Below are positions 1 through 8,066 of a DNA stretch of 64,000 nt, one piece after another. The notes beneath the pieces were generated by a model that had not been told where the DNA came from, searched no databases, and worked only from the letters and a program-made list of their open reading frames with translations. The DNA lies in NCBI GenBank assembly GCA_027078745.1, contig JALWWO010000019.1, positions 124,001 to 188,000 on the forward strand, read 5' to 3'. The stretch's first letter is position 1, and each line of letters starts with the position of its first letter. Origin of the DNA: Chromatiaceae bacterium (lineage in GTDB: Bacteria; Pseudomonadota; Gammaproteobacteria; Chromatiales; Chromatiaceae). The position numbers were made by a program, and so were the translations under genes.

Positions 1-347
1 TTCTTCAGCAGGACCAAGGCGGCCTGGGCTGCCCGTCGCTTCGCCTGCAGGGCTGCTAAGGCCGCGCGCGCCTGCTCCACCTTGGCCCGGGTCTGGGCAT
101 CGTCCAGTTGCACGACCACTTGCCCCGCCTCCACCGCATCTCCCTCCCGCACCAGAAAGGCTTGCACCCGTCCCCCGACTTTGGCGGCGACGCGGTAATG
201 ATCCCCTTCAATGCGGCCGTTGGCCTGGATCAAGCCTTCGGGCAGCTGGGGTGTGCCGATGGTGCAGCCGCTTTGCCAGCAGAAACCGCCGATACCCAGC
301 CCCAGGGTGGCGAAGAACCAGGTGAGGAATCGATGGCGGACAGACAT
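1..347 (-). CDS. HlyD-family membrane fusion / efflux adaptor protein, 3' end cut by window
   Basis: The 115 visible N-terminal residues begin MSVRHRFLTWFF, with one membrane segment at about residues 8-25. A biotinyl-lipoyl-like half follows at about 45-80 (RVAAKVGGRVQAFLV, then GDAVEAGQVVVQLDD). From about residue 85 an Ala/Arg/Gln-rich stretch looks like the start of the coiled-coil hairpin. This is the layout of periplasmic adaptors of ABC or MFS exporters (HlyD, EmrA, YbhG type), which link an inner-membrane pump to an outer-membrane channel. The ATG lies 9 bases after the stop of the 2-oxoglutarate dehydrogenase gene on the same strand, so the two may be cotranscribed. The pump partner would lie outside the window, and the substrate cannot be told. 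Confidence 0.8.
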   Translation of the reverse strand, partial: MSVRHRFLTWFFATLGLGIGGFCWQSGCTIGTPQLPEGLIQANGRIEGDHYRVAAKVGGRVQAFLVREGDAVEAGQVVVQLDDAQTRAKVEQARAALAALQAKRRAAQAALVLLK

Positions 348-356
348 GACAGCGCT

Positions 357-3176
357 TCAATCTAGCGAACCGCACAGAGCGGTTTCTATCAACTGGGCCT
401 GTTGTTCGAGATGTACCTGGCGGTAGCCTACGGCGGGAACGGCAGAGTCCGGCCGCCCCACATAGCGGAGCACGCGATCTTTTCCCAACAAGGCTTGCAG
501 CGGGTCTTTGATCTGCTGCCAAGCCCCCTGATTGCGGGGCTCTTCCTGACACCAGATCCATTGCGCTGCTCGGGCATAGGGCCGGAGTGCGGCAGCGCAA
601 GCAGTCTTGGGGAAAGGATAGAGCTGTTCGAGGCGAATCAGGGCCACCCCCTTCAACCCTTGGGCACTCCGAGCCTCCAGGAGCTCGAAATAGATTTTCC
701 CGGTGCAGAGGATCACTCGTTGAACCGCAGCGGGATCTAGATCATCTTCTCCTAACACTGTCTGAAACCCCCCCTGCTCCAGCTCTTCCAAGCGGGAGGT
801 GGCCAGGCGATGGCGCAGCAAGCTTTTAGGGGTCAGCACGATCAGAGGACGACGATAGGGGCGGAGCATCTGACGGCGCAGGAGGTGGAACATTTGGGCA
901 GGCGTGGTGGGCACGCAGACTTGCATGTTTTCCTCCGCGCAGAGCTGGAGAAATCGTTCCAGACGGGCAGAAGAATGCTCCGCACCCTGTCCTTCCAAGC
1001 CATGGGGCAGCAACAGCACTAGACCGCAGTAGAGATCCCATTTGGTGCCGGCGGAGCTGATGAACTGATCGATCACCACCTGGGCCACGTTGGCGAAATC
1101 CCCGAACTGGGCTTCCCAGAGGGTCAGTTCTCGAGGTTCCGCTGTGGCATAGCCGTATTCGAAACCGAGCACTGCTTCTTCAGATAAAAGGGAGTCGATG
1201 GCGGTGAAGGGCGCCTGGTCTGGGCTGAGATGTTGCAAAGGGGTATAGCTCGCGCCCGTCTTCTGGTCGTGCAGGGTGGCGTGTCGGTGAAAGAAGGTGC
1301 CTCGGCTGCAATCCTGTCCGGACAGGCGCACCCCATAGCCGGCATCCACCAGGGTGGCATAGGCGAGAAGTTCGCAGAACCCCCAGTCCGCCATGCGCGT
1401 TCCCTCGGCCATGCGTTCCCGTTCTTCCCAAAGCTTGGCCACTCTCGGATGCAGCTGGAACCCCTCAGGTACTTGCAGCATGCGCCGCGCTAGCGCCTGC
1501 AGTTTTTCCCGAGGCACGCCGGTATTCAGATCTTGATCCCAGGGCTGATTCCGGTAGGGCTGCCAGTTTACTCGATGCTTGCGATCCAATTGGCAGAGCA
1601 CGGGGCGGGCGACCACCACCCCTTGTTCGAGGGCGCGGCGATAGTCTGCCATCATGGCGTTCATCTCTTCCCTACAGATCACACCAGCTGCGATCAGACG
1701 CTCCCCATAAACGACCCGAGGGCTGGGATGGCCCCGGATCCGCTGGTACATCTTGGGCTGGGTTACCGCAGGTTCATCCGCTTCGTTATGACCCAAGCGC
1801 CGATAACAGACCAGATCGACGACCACATCCTTGTGAAACTGATTCCGGTAATCCAGGGCGAGGCGGGTCACGAAGATTGCAGCTTCGGGATCGTCCCCAT
1901 TCACATGGAAGACCGGCGCTTGCACCATCTTGGCCAGGTCAGTGCAGTAGGGGCTGGAACGGGTGTCCAGGGGGTTGCTGGTGGTGAAGCCGATCTGATT
2001 GTTGATGATGAGGTGCAGGGTGCCACCGGTGGAGAAGCCTCGGGTCTGGGAAAGCTGCAGGGTCTCCGCCACCACACCTTGCCCGGCGAAGGCGGAATCC
2101 CCGTGGATGAGCAGGGGCAACACCTGTTCCCCCCGATGATCTCTGCGGCGGCGCTGGCGGGCCCGCACGGAACCTTCGATCACCGGATCGATGATTTCCA
2201 GATGGGAGGGATTGAATCCCAGGGCAAGATGAAGCGCCCCCCCGGGCGTGTCGATGTCTGTGGAAAAACCCAGATGATATTTCACATCGCCGGCCAGGCG
2301 TGCCCAGCGAGGATTCATGCATTCCTCAAATTCCGAGAAGAGAGCTTGGAGCGGCTTTCCCAGAATATTGACGAGCACATTGAGGCGGCCACGATGGGTC
2401 ATGCCTAGAACGATCTCTCGGATGCCCTTGCGCCCCGCTCGCTGGATCAGCTCATCCAGAAGGGGGATCAGGGTTTCTCCCCCCTCTAGAGAGAATCGTT
2501 TTTGGCCCACATAGCGCAGGTGCAAATAGCGCTCGAAGCCTTCCGCCGCGCTGAGCAACTGGAGGAGCCAGCGACGCCCGGCGGCATCCAACTCCGGCTT
2601 TGCCCGATAGCCCTCCAATCGCTTTTGAATCCAGCGCTTTTCTCGGGTGTCCGTGATATGCATGTACTCTGAACCCACGGGACCGCAGTAGATCTCCCGC
2701 ACCAGGTGCAGAATGTCCCGCAGCCGCATCCGATCCGGTGCATAGAGGGAACCCGTGTGAAAAATTTGATCCAGATCTGCTGCATCCAATCGATAATAAG
2801 CGGGATCCAAATCAGGGATCTCGGGAATATCCCGCAGCTGCAAAGGATCCAGCCGAGCAACCCGATGGCCTTGATAGCGGTAGGCATTGATGAGGCGCAG
2901 CACCGCCGCCTGTTTCTCTGCTGCGAGGGGTGCGAGCGAGCCAGCGGAATGCGCCTGCGACCAGCATTTCCCGGCGAGACGGCGAAAGTGTTCCCGAATC
3001 GGCCCGTGGGGGATTTCCCGGGGGCTCGTTTCGTGTAGAGCCTCGAAATGCTCCCGCCAGCTTGGATCAACGCGCTCTGGATCTAAGAGATACGCCTCAT
3101 AAAGGGATTCCAGGAAAGCCCCATTGCCGCTGTACAGGGCAGAAGTTTGTTGGAGCTGCTTTCTGGAAAGACGCAT
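357..3176 (-). CDS. sucA: 2-oxoglutarate dehydrogenase E1 component
   Basis: A protein of 939 residues, the usual length for E1o. This thiamine-diphosphate enzyme decarboxylates 2-oxoglutarate and passes the succinyl group to the E2 lipoyl domain in the citric acid cycle. Visible landmarks are the N-terminal E1o segment (FLESLYEAYLLDPERVDPSW), GMTHRGRLNVL, GFNPSHLEIIDPVIEGSVRA, HGDSAFAGQGVVAETLQLS with IINNQIGFTT, the cofactor-binding HVNGDDPEA, and the C-terminal HGLEGQGAEHSSARLERFL. The ATG at 3176 gives MRLSRKQLQQTS and matches the family start. The frame stays open upstream to 3317, but that extension is unlike E1o and would overlap the divergent small gene at 3246. sucB is not next to it, which is unusual; an HlyD-type gene follows instead. 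Confidence 0.95.
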   Translation of the reverse strand: MRLSRKQLQQTSALYSGNGAFLESLYEAYLLDPERVDPSWREHFEALHETSPREIPHGPIREHFRRLAGKCWSQAHSAGSLAPLAAEKQAAVLRLINAYRYQGHRVARLDPLQLRDIPEIPDLDPAYYRLDAADLDQIFHTGSLYAPDRMRLRDILHLVREIYCGPVGSEYMHITDTREKRWIQKRLEGYRAKPELDAAGRRWLLQLLSAAEGFERYLHLRYVGQKRFSLEGGETLIPLLDELIQRAGRKGIREIVLGMTHRGRLNVLVNILGKPLQALFSEFEECMNPRWARLAGDVKYHLGFSTDIDTPGGALHLALGFNPSHLEIIDPVIEGSVRARQRRRRDHRGEQVLPLLIHGDSAFAGQGVVAETLQLSQTRGFSTGGTLHLIINNQIGFTTSNPLDTRSSPYCTDLAKMVQAPVFHVNGDDPEAAIFVTRLALDYRNQFHKDVVVDLVCYRRLGHNEADEPAVTQPKMYQRIRGHPSPRVVYGERLIAAGVICREEMNAMMADYRRALEQGVVVARPVLCQLDRKHRVNWQPYRNQPWDQDLNTGVPREKLQALARRMLQVPEGFQLHPRVAKLWEERERMAEGTRMADWGFCELLAYATLVDAGYGVRLSGQDCSRGTFFHRHATLHDQKTGASYTPLQHLSPDQAPFTAIDSLLSEEAVLGFEYGYATAEPRELTLWEAQFGDFANVAQVVIDQFISSAGTKWDLYCGLVLLLPHGLEGQGAEHSSARLERFLQLCAEENMQVCVPTTPAQMFHLLRRQMLRPYRRPLIVLTPKSLLRHRLATSRLEELEQGGFQTVLGEDDLDPAAVQRVILCTGKIYFELLEARSAQGLKGVALIRLEQLYPFPKTACAAALRPYARAAQWIWCQEEPRNQGAWQQIKDPLQALLGKDRVLRYVGRPDSAVPAVGYRQVHLEQQAQLIETALCGSLD

Positions 3177-3245
3177 GATGCCAGGTTCCGAATTTTGCGG
3201 TATCGTTCCCAATGAGAAGCGTGGATCGGTATAGCAGCATATCGG

Positions 3246-3500
3246 ATGACTAGCCACACAAAATCGCGGGATCAGCTCCGGCAGAAAATTCACCAGCGTC
3301 GGATCGAGCTGGCCCACATGGAATCAGACCTCGCCTATTTCCAAGCGCGTCTGGAGATCCTCGGAGAACCCAAGACCACCAGCGAGATCGCACAACGCAA
3401 ACTGTTCCGCATTCTCAGCCGCACGATTGGCAATAAAATCGTGGAGATCCGGCGAGAACTGGCCCAGCGCAAGAAAGCCCAACAGCAACGACGGGGTTAA
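3246..3500 (+). CDS. small charged coiled-coil protein, unknown function
   Basis: An 84-residue basic, helix-rich protein with no Cys, no signal peptide and no membrane segment. Its middle (MESDLAYFQARLEILGEP) and C-terminus (EIRRELAQRKKAQQQRRG) have the heptad-like charge pattern of a short coiled coil. It diverges from sucA with about 70 bases between start codons, and its stop overlaps that of the convergent ferredoxin gene by 4 bases. No clear ribosome binding site precedes the ATG at 3246, so a later start is possible. I do not recognise a family. The clean fit between neighbours and codon use like theirs favour a real gene. Confidence 0.6.
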   Translation: MTSHTKSRDQLRQKIHQRRIELAHMESDLAYFQARLEILGEPKTTSEIAQRKLFRILSRTIGNKIVEIRRELAQRKKAQQQRRG

Positions 3501-3814
3501 GAGTCCGGCAGACGCAGTCGGTCCAGGATCTTACCCGCTAGGAGATGGGTTTGCAGGATCTCTTCCAGATCCTCCCGATCCACATAGGTATACCAAACCC
3601 CCTCGGGATAGATGACCAACACAGGGCCTTCCTCACAGCGGCCGAAACAACCGGCGGAATTGATGCGCACTTTCCCGGGCGCTGAAATGCCCAGTTCCTT
3701 GGTTCGCTGCTTCAGATAGGTTCTGGATTCTCTCGCGCCGAACTGCCCACAACAGGGGCTGCCGTCTTCTCGAAGATTGGTGCAGATGAACACATGATGG
3801 CGATAGTAGCTCAT
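3497..3814 (-). CDS. (2Fe-2S) ferredoxin, thioredoxin-like fold
   Basis: A protein of 105 residues resembling the single-domain thioredoxin-like 2Fe-2S ferredoxins related to the NuoE C-terminal domain. The cluster ligands are visible as Cys11 and Cys21 or Cys22 (FICTNLREDGSPCC) and CFGRC at about 56-60 (SAGCFGRCEEGPVLVIYP). The start at 3814 is set by a strong GGAGG 7-8 bases upstream; the frame is open to 3937, but that extension lacks such a site. It is divergent from the GlcF-like Fe-S protein, so the two redox proteins may share the control region of about 50 bases between them. The electron partner is not shown by the sequence. Confidence 0.85.
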   Translation of the reverse strand: MSYYRHHVFICTNLREDGSPCCGQFGARESRTYLKQRTKELGISAPGKVRINSAGCFGRCEEGPVLVIYPEGVWYTYVDREDLEEILQTHLLAGKILDRLRLPDS

Positions 3815-3864
3815 GGGCCCTTCCTCCGTTTTAAGGCGGTCTTCTATCCTACTGCTTGGGGAGC

Positions 3865-5049
3865 ATGTTGACAGTACTTGGAAAAGAGCTGAGCGATGCC
3901 TTGGATCAATGCGTCCGCTGTGGGTTATGTCTGGCATCCTGCCCCAGTTACGGATTGTTGCAGGTAGAAGGCGATTCCCCCCGAGGCCGTCTCGCCTTGA
4001 TTCAAGGAGTTATAGAAGGTCCGCTCTCCCCCTCTAAAACCCTGCGTCGGCATTTGGACAACTGCTTGGGCTGTCGGGCCTGCGAACCGGTCTGCCCTTC
4101 CCTGGTGCCCTTCGGTGAAATCTTGGTGGAAGCCCAGGGTCGGCTGCTGGCAGAGGCGCCGCTGGTCCAACGGCTCGGGCGGCGGTTGCTGATCGGCCTC
4201 TTCAGCCGTCCCGCCGGGCTGCGCCTGCTCCTGGGCAGCCGCGCTGTTCATCGCTTTCTCAAGCTGTCCTGGATATTGCGCCGGTGGGGCGGGCCGCTGC
4301 TGGGCACTTTGGACCGGTTGGCCGATCTGCCCCTGCGCTTGCCCCATCTTCCCGCACCCGATCCCCAACCCCAAATCCACCTGTTCACCGGCTGCATCGG
4401 TCGGGCGGTGCAGGCCGATGCCCTGGAAGCGGCGGTCTTCGTACTGCAGCGCTTGGGCTACAGCATCGCCTATTCCTCGGCGGATCATTGCTGCGGTGCC
4501 CTGCATCGGCACAACGGATTGATCCGGCAAGCGGATCAGCATCTGACCCGCAATGCGCGGGCCTACGAACAGCAAAATTTGGTGGGTTTGGCCAGCGCCT
4601 GCGTGGCCGAACTGCGCCGAGATCCTCGCCTGAATGCCCAGGAACTCTGCCGGTTTCTTGCAGACCTGCCCCAACCGTTGCCCCTGCGGCCCTTTTCGGG
4701 TCGGGTCGCCATCCATGTGCCCTGTTCCCAGCGCAATGCCCTGGCCGACGCGCGGGCGGCTTTCGATCTGTTGTCCCGAATTCCCCAGCTGCACCCCTGG
4801 GCGCTTCCGGAAAACGACCGTTGTTGCGGGGCCGCAGGCACCTATCTGTTGCGGCGACCTCGGCTTTCCCAGAGACTGCTGCAAGCCAAGCTGGATGCCC
4901 TGGCTCGCCGAGCACCGGATATACTGGTGACCACCAATCCGGGCTGCGCCCTGCATCTCGCCGCAGGCATTCGGGCGCAGGGGCTCGCGGTCCCGGTCCT
5001 GCATCCCGTCGAGCTCATCGCCCGCCAGCTCATCACTGAATCTTCCTGA
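3865..5049 (+). CDS. (Fe-S)-binding protein, glycolate oxidase GlcF-like
   Basis: A protein of 394 residues. Two 4Fe-4S motifs sit near the N-terminus (CVRCGLCLASCP and CLGCRACEPVCP), followed by two cysteine-rich CCG domains (FTGCIG with DHCCGALHRHNG; HVPCSQRNAL with DRCCGAAGTYLL) and NPGCALHLAAGI. This is the layout of GlcF, the Fe-S subunit of glycolate oxidase, and related oxidoreductase subunits. The flavoprotein subunits glcD and glcE are not adjacent, so the partner is unknown. The start is uncertain: ATG 3865 has GGGGAG only one base away, while TTG 3856 and TTG 3868 are alternatives. coq7 follows after 16 bases on the same strand and may be cotranscribed. Confidence 0.8.
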   Translation: MLTVLGKELSDALDQCVRCGLCLASCPSYGLLQVEGDSPRGRLALIQGVIEGPLSPSKTLRRHLDNCLGCRACEPVCPSLVPFGEILVEAQGRLLAEAPLVQRLGRRLLIGLFSRPAGLRLLLGSRAVHRFLKLSWILRRWGGPLLGTLDRLADLPLRLPHLPAPDPQPQIHLFTGCIGRAVQADALEAAVFVLQRLGYSIAYSSADHCCGALHRHNGLIRQADQHLTRNARAYEQQNLVGLASACVAELRRDPRLNAQELCRFLADLPQPLPLRPFSGRVAIHVPCSQRNALADARAAFDLLSRIPQLHPWALPENDRCCGAAGTYLLRRPRLSQRLLQAKLDALARRAPDILVTTNPGCALHLAAGIRAQGLAVPVLHPVELIARQLITESS

Positions 5050-5065
5050 ACAATGAGGTTTTCAG

Positions 5066-5710
5066 ATGAACGACCGCAGTTTTTCCCCCAGCGATCATTT
5101 TCTCATCGGCCTGGACAATGCCATTCGCACCCTGTTTGGGCAACCCAAGACGACGGAGCGACCGGACCCGAGCCAGGGCATTCCCGAACCGGAGCTGAAC
5201 GAGCAAGAACGAAGGCTATCGGGACGGCTGATGCGCATCGATCACACGGGGGAAGTTTGCGCCCAGGCCCTCTATCAAGGGCAAGCGCTGTTCGCGCGGA
5301 ATCCAGAGACCGCCGCTCGCCTCGTGCGTTCCGCCCAGGAGGAAAACGATCATCTGGCCTGGTGCCAAAGGCGGATCGAAGCCCTAGGGGATCGCAAGAG
5401 CCTGCTCAATCCCTGCTGGTATCTGGGGGCTTTCGCCATCGGTGCAGCGGCGGGGCTGGCGGGCGATCGTTGGAGCTTAGGTTTTGTGGTGGAGACGGAA
5501 CGGCAGGTGGAAGCCCATCTGGATAGCCATCTGGCTGCGCTGCCGGAACGGGATGAGAAGAGCCGAGCGATTTTGGAACAGATGAAGATCGATGAGATCC
5601 ATCATGCTCAGGTGGCGCAGGAAGCGGGCGCAGCGCCCCTGCCCGCGCCGGTGAAGCTCGCCATGAAGCTGGGCGCGAAACTCATGACTAGCACCGTGTA
5701 TTGGATCTGA
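5066..5710 (+). CDS. coq7: 2-polyprenyl-3-methyl-6-methoxy-1,4-benzoquinone monooxygenase
   Basis: A protein of 214 residues of the Coq7/Cat5 di-iron family, which performs an O2-dependent ring hydroxylation late in ubiquinone biosynthesis. The carboxylate-bridged di-iron ligands are visible in order: the Glu in RIDHTGEV, EENDH, ETERQVEAH and DEIHHAQ. The middle carries the hydrophobic stretch YLGAFAIGAAAGLAGDRW, typical of its membrane-surface attachment. GAGG lies about 8 bases before the ATG. It follows the GlcF-like gene and ends one base from the convergent OsmC gene. Its presence implies aerobic ubiquinone synthesis by the Coq7 route rather than UbiF. Confidence 0.93.
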   Translation: MNDRSFSPSDHFLIGLDNAIRTLFGQPKTTERPDPSQGIPEPELNEQERRLSGRLMRIDHTGEVCAQALYQGQALFARNPETAARLVRSAQEENDHLAWCQRRIEALGDRKSLLNPCWYLGAFAIGAAAGLAGDRWSLGFVVETERQVEAHLDSHLAALPERDEKSRAILEQMKIDEIHHAQVAQEAGAAPLPAPVKLAMKLGAKLMTSTVYWI

Positions 5711-5711
5711 A

Positions 5712-6143
5712 TCATTCCGCCTCGGGGCATTCTTCCTGGATCTCGAAGTCGTGGGTGATTCGCGCGGTAGCGCCCAGCATGATGGAGGCAGAACAGTATT
5801 TTTCCGCGCTGAGGGCGATGGCCCGCTCCACCTGCCGAGGATTCAGGTTTTTACCGCGAAGCACGAAGTGGACATGGATGCGAGTGAAGACCTTGGGATC
5901 TTCTGAGGCCCGCTCTGCAGAGAGTTCCACCACGCAGCTGGTAACCTGCTGGCGGGCTTTGCGGAGGATCAAGAGCACATCGAATTCCGTGCAACCCCCC
6001 ATGCCCAGCAACAGCATTTCCATGGGCCGCACCCCCAGATTTCGGCCCCCCTGTTCCGGCGCGCCATCCATGACGACGGCATGACCACTGCCCGATTCAC
6101 CCACCATGGTCATGGCTTCCAACCAGTGCACCCGCGCTTTCAT
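5712..6143 (-). CDS. OsmC/YhfA family protein
   Basis: A protein of 143 residues of the OsmC superfamily, with the two characteristic cysteines in GMGGCTEFDVL and EKYCSASIML. OsmC and Ohr members are thiol peroxidases. The YhfA branch, which this resembles most (MKARVHWLEAM at the start, GVRPMEMLLLGMGGC), is a conserved protein of less certain role. The ATG at 6143 has AGGAGA about 9 bases upstream; a TTG at 6152 would sit on that site and is rejected. The PilZ gene diverges from it. Confidence 0.88.
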   Translation of the reverse strand: MKARVHWLEAMTMVGESGSGHAVVMDGAPEQGGRNLGVRPMEMLLLGMGGCTEFDVLLILRKARQQVTSCVVELSAERASEDPKVFTRIHVHFVLRGKNLNPRQVERAIALSAEKYCSASIMLGATARITHDFEIQEECPEAE

Positions 6144-6166
6144 GGTTCGCAATCTCCTGGTTTAGA

Positions 6167-6640
6167 ATGCAATCCGCTTCATCGATGAGACTGAGCACTT
6201 CAGTGGAGGAGCCCCCCTTGAAGGATCCGCATCAACCTGCGGAGGAGCGCCGTTCTTTCCCCCGACTCGCCAAAGCGGTCTCCCTCCGCGTGGCCAAACT
6301 CGCCTATCCTCTACCGAAAAAGGGTAGCTTAGGTACCCTGAAGGATATCAACGCACAAGGCTTATGCTGTCGGATTCCTCGATGTTATCAGCCAGGCACG
6401 CCCCTGAGTTTGGAAATTGATCTCAAGGGCTGGCACCGCTACAAGCGAGGCCTGTTATCCGTCCTGCAGGACCATCCCGCCAAGACGCCTTTGACTGCCA
6501 TTGCTCAGGTGATCTGGTGCAGATCGGTTTCCCGTGGAAAAGCCTATGAAATCGGCGTGCGCTTCACCGACATTCATGAAGATGACCGCCTAGCTCTCAT
6601 GCGCTATCTGGAAAAAAGCCTCAAAAGCCTCAGGCGTTGA
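6167..6640 (+). CDS. PilZ domain protein, predicted c-di-GMP receptor
   Basis: A protein of 157 residues, mostly one PilZ domain. The c-di-GMP-binding arginine motif is seen at about 27-32 (ERRSFPRL). The downstream strand motif is DINAQGLC, with Asn where many members have Ser. The rest (PLSLEIDL, IAQVIWCRSV, EIGVRFTDI) matches the PilZ beta barrel. No signal peptide or membrane segment is seen. Start choice is open between ATG 6167 and ATG 6185. No cyclase or phosphodiesterase is nearby, so the process it controls is unknown. Confidence 0.85.
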   Translation: MQSASSMRLSTSVEEPPLKDPHQPAEERRSFPRLAKAVSLRVAKLAYPLPKKGSLGTLKDINAQGLCCRIPRCYQPGTPLSLEIDLKGWHRYKRGLLSVLQDHPAKTPLTAIAQVIWCRSVSRGKAYEIGVRFTDIHEDDRLALMRYLEKSLKSLRR

Positions 6641-6729
6641 GCGCGCCTCCCTAGAAGATCAGGAGCGCCAGGGAAAAAGCCCCCCCCTGCCCAGCTCAGG
6701 TAGCGGGCAGCGAGGATCTACCTGTTGCC

Positions 6730-7455
6730 TTAGTAGGGATAACCAGGCGGGGGGCCATAACCTGGGGGCGGTCCATAGCCGGGCGGAGGCCCATAGCCCG
6801 GGGGCGGTCCATAGGGGGGGTGCCCATAGCCCCGCCCACTATAGCCGCCTTGAGGACGACCATAGCTTCCCCCATAGCCCCCGCTGGGGCCGGAGCCATA
6901 GCCGCCTGGACTGGAACCGCCCCGTCCAGGGCCAGAGCCATAGCCGCCCCCCGGATTGGAACCGCCCCGTCCAGGGCCAGAGCCATAGCCGCCCCCCGGA
7001 TTGGAACCGCCCCGTCCAGGGCCAGAGCCATAGCCGCCGCCTGGATTGGAACCGCCCTGTCCAGGGCCGGAACCATAGCCGCCCCCTGGATTGGAACCGC
7101 CCTGTCCAGGGCCGGAACCATAGCCGCCGCCTGGACTGGAACCGCCCTGTCCAGGGCCAGAGCCATAGCCGCCCCCCGGATTGGAACCGCTGCCGGGCTG
7201 GTTCGGCTGGCGTGCGATGGGTGCTCGGGGATAATGATCGGAATGACTCGGAGGATGGCTGCTTTGGTTTCCTCCGCCAAAGGAACCGCCGGAATAGGGG
7301 GGGGCATAGCTACCGGTTGGTGTGCCCCAACCGTTGGCGGGCTGTGCGCCCCAGGGAGAGAAAGAGCCGCCGCCAAACCCGCTGGCTTGCACAGGGCTCA
7401 GGGCAAGGTTCAGAGTGAGACAGGCGCTTGCTGTCATAAGATTGAGCGTTTTCAT
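6730..7455 (-). CDS. secreted Gly/Pro/Tyr-rich protein with tandem 15-residue repeats
   Basis: A protein of 241 residues with an N-terminal signal peptide (MKTLNLMTASACLTLNLALSPVQA). About seven near-identical 15-residue repeats of the form SNPGGGYGSGPGQGG follow, then a degenerate copy. The C-terminus repeats YGPPPG about four times and ends in GYPY. Composition is almost wholly Gly, Pro, Ser and Tyr with no charged core, suggesting a flexible exported surface or matrix protein. I do not recognise a family. The 45-base DNA repeats leave several other frames open on both strands, but only this frame has a signal peptide. Copy number probably varies between strains. Confidence 0.7.
   Translation of the reverse strand: MKTLNLMTASACLTLNLALSPVQASGFGGGSFSPWGAQPANGWGTPTGSYAPPYSGGSFGGGNQSSHPPSHSDHYPRAPIARQPNQPGSGSNPGGGYGSGPGQGGSSPGGGYGSGPGQGGSNPGGGYGSGPGQGGSNPGGGYGSGPGRGGSNPGGGYGSGPGRGGSNPGGGYGSGPGRGGSSPGGYGSGPSGGYGGSYGRPQGGYSGRGYGHPPYGPPPGYGPPPGYGPPPGYGPPPGYPY
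6890..7195. repeat. 45-bp tandem repeat array inside the Gly-rich protein gene
   Basis: About seven head-to-tail copies of a 45-base unit, each encoding one 15-residue Gly-rich repeat; boundaries are approximate. Copies differ by a few bases, mainly cgt/tgt and ggcc/ggaa variants at Arg/Gln and silent positions, and adjacent copies are most alike. This pattern suggests expansion by slippage or recombination. Confidence 0.8.
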
Positions 7456-7651
7456 AACGATTTCCGCACTAGCCTGACCCGACCTGCGGTCGAGGAAACC
7501 GGTGCGGCCTCTGTTCGCTTCCGTGAGAAATGGCTACCGATAACAGACGCCTTCATAATACAGGAGCTTGAGGTCAGAGACCACTTTGAATTATCCCGGC
7601 ACCTGCGGAAGCACTGTGGTTTCCTAGAACAATGTCCGATTCTTTTTTCGG

Positions 7652-8056
7652 GTGTCTAAATGGATTATCCTTGGAAGAAAAGATAGCTTCTTTTCAACCA
7701 AGATTTGGACTCTGAGAACAGGAAGCGTTGCGCTTTCTGCCGGGCGCGCCGAAGATCTTTCGTTGATTCAGCGATCCCTTGATTCAAACCGACTTTTTCA
7801 ACGCCTTCGACCGCTGATCGGTCGAACCTGCTGGTATGCGGACCGCCCCTGCCGCTTGGTGGAAATCCTAGCGGAGGAAGGCTGGCTCGTGCTGGAGGTG
7901 GAAGAAAGCTTGCCCCCGATCCAAAGGGATCTCTACGGCCGGCCTAGCTTTCGAGCGCCGGAAATCCTGCATGTTCCTATCCTGAACCAAGATGGGACAA
8001 ACTACAGCGAGGAACTACTCACCCTCCTCGCAGCATTGCATCCGAAGAAGGGCTGA
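7652..8056 (+). CDS. conserved-looking hypothetical protein upstream of an S24/S26-type gene
   Basis: Up to 134 residues from a GTG at 7652. The part that looks like a folded protein starts at about residue 38 (IQRSLDSNRLFQRLRPLIG) and runs through CRLVEILAEEGWLVLEVEE to the C-terminus. A TTG at 7763 in the same frame could therefore be the true start, giving about 97 residues. There is no signal peptide, membrane segment or metal motif. It ends 10 bases before the S24/S26-type gene on the same strand, so the two are probably cotranscribed. No function is assigned. Confidence 0.5.
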   Translation: MSKWIILGRKDSFFSTKIWTLRTGSVALSAGRAEDLSLIQRSLDSNRLFQRLRPLIGRTCWYADRPCRLVEILAEEGWLVLEVEESLPPIQRDLYGRPSFRAPEILHVPILNQDGTNYSEELLTLLAALHPKKG

Positions 8057-8066
8057 TCGCACAACC

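Noticed and set aside
1533-2408. Plus-strand frame of 291 codons inside sucA
   Set aside because: Antisense to conserved E1 motifs; no family match seen.
3925-5004. Minus-strand frame of 359 codons across the GlcF-like gene
   Set aside because: Antisense to a protein with two ferredoxin and two CCG motifs.
7456-7651. Possible small gene or riboswitch upstream of the hypothetical gene at 7652
   Set aside because: No conserved RNA core or coding frame with a ribosome binding site was seen; it probably holds the promoter of the Gly-rich gene.
6696-7659. Other long frames on both strands over the Gly-rich repeats
   Set aside because: A 45-base unit without stops keeps several frames open. Only the 6730-7455 frame has a signal peptide and sensible repeat structure.
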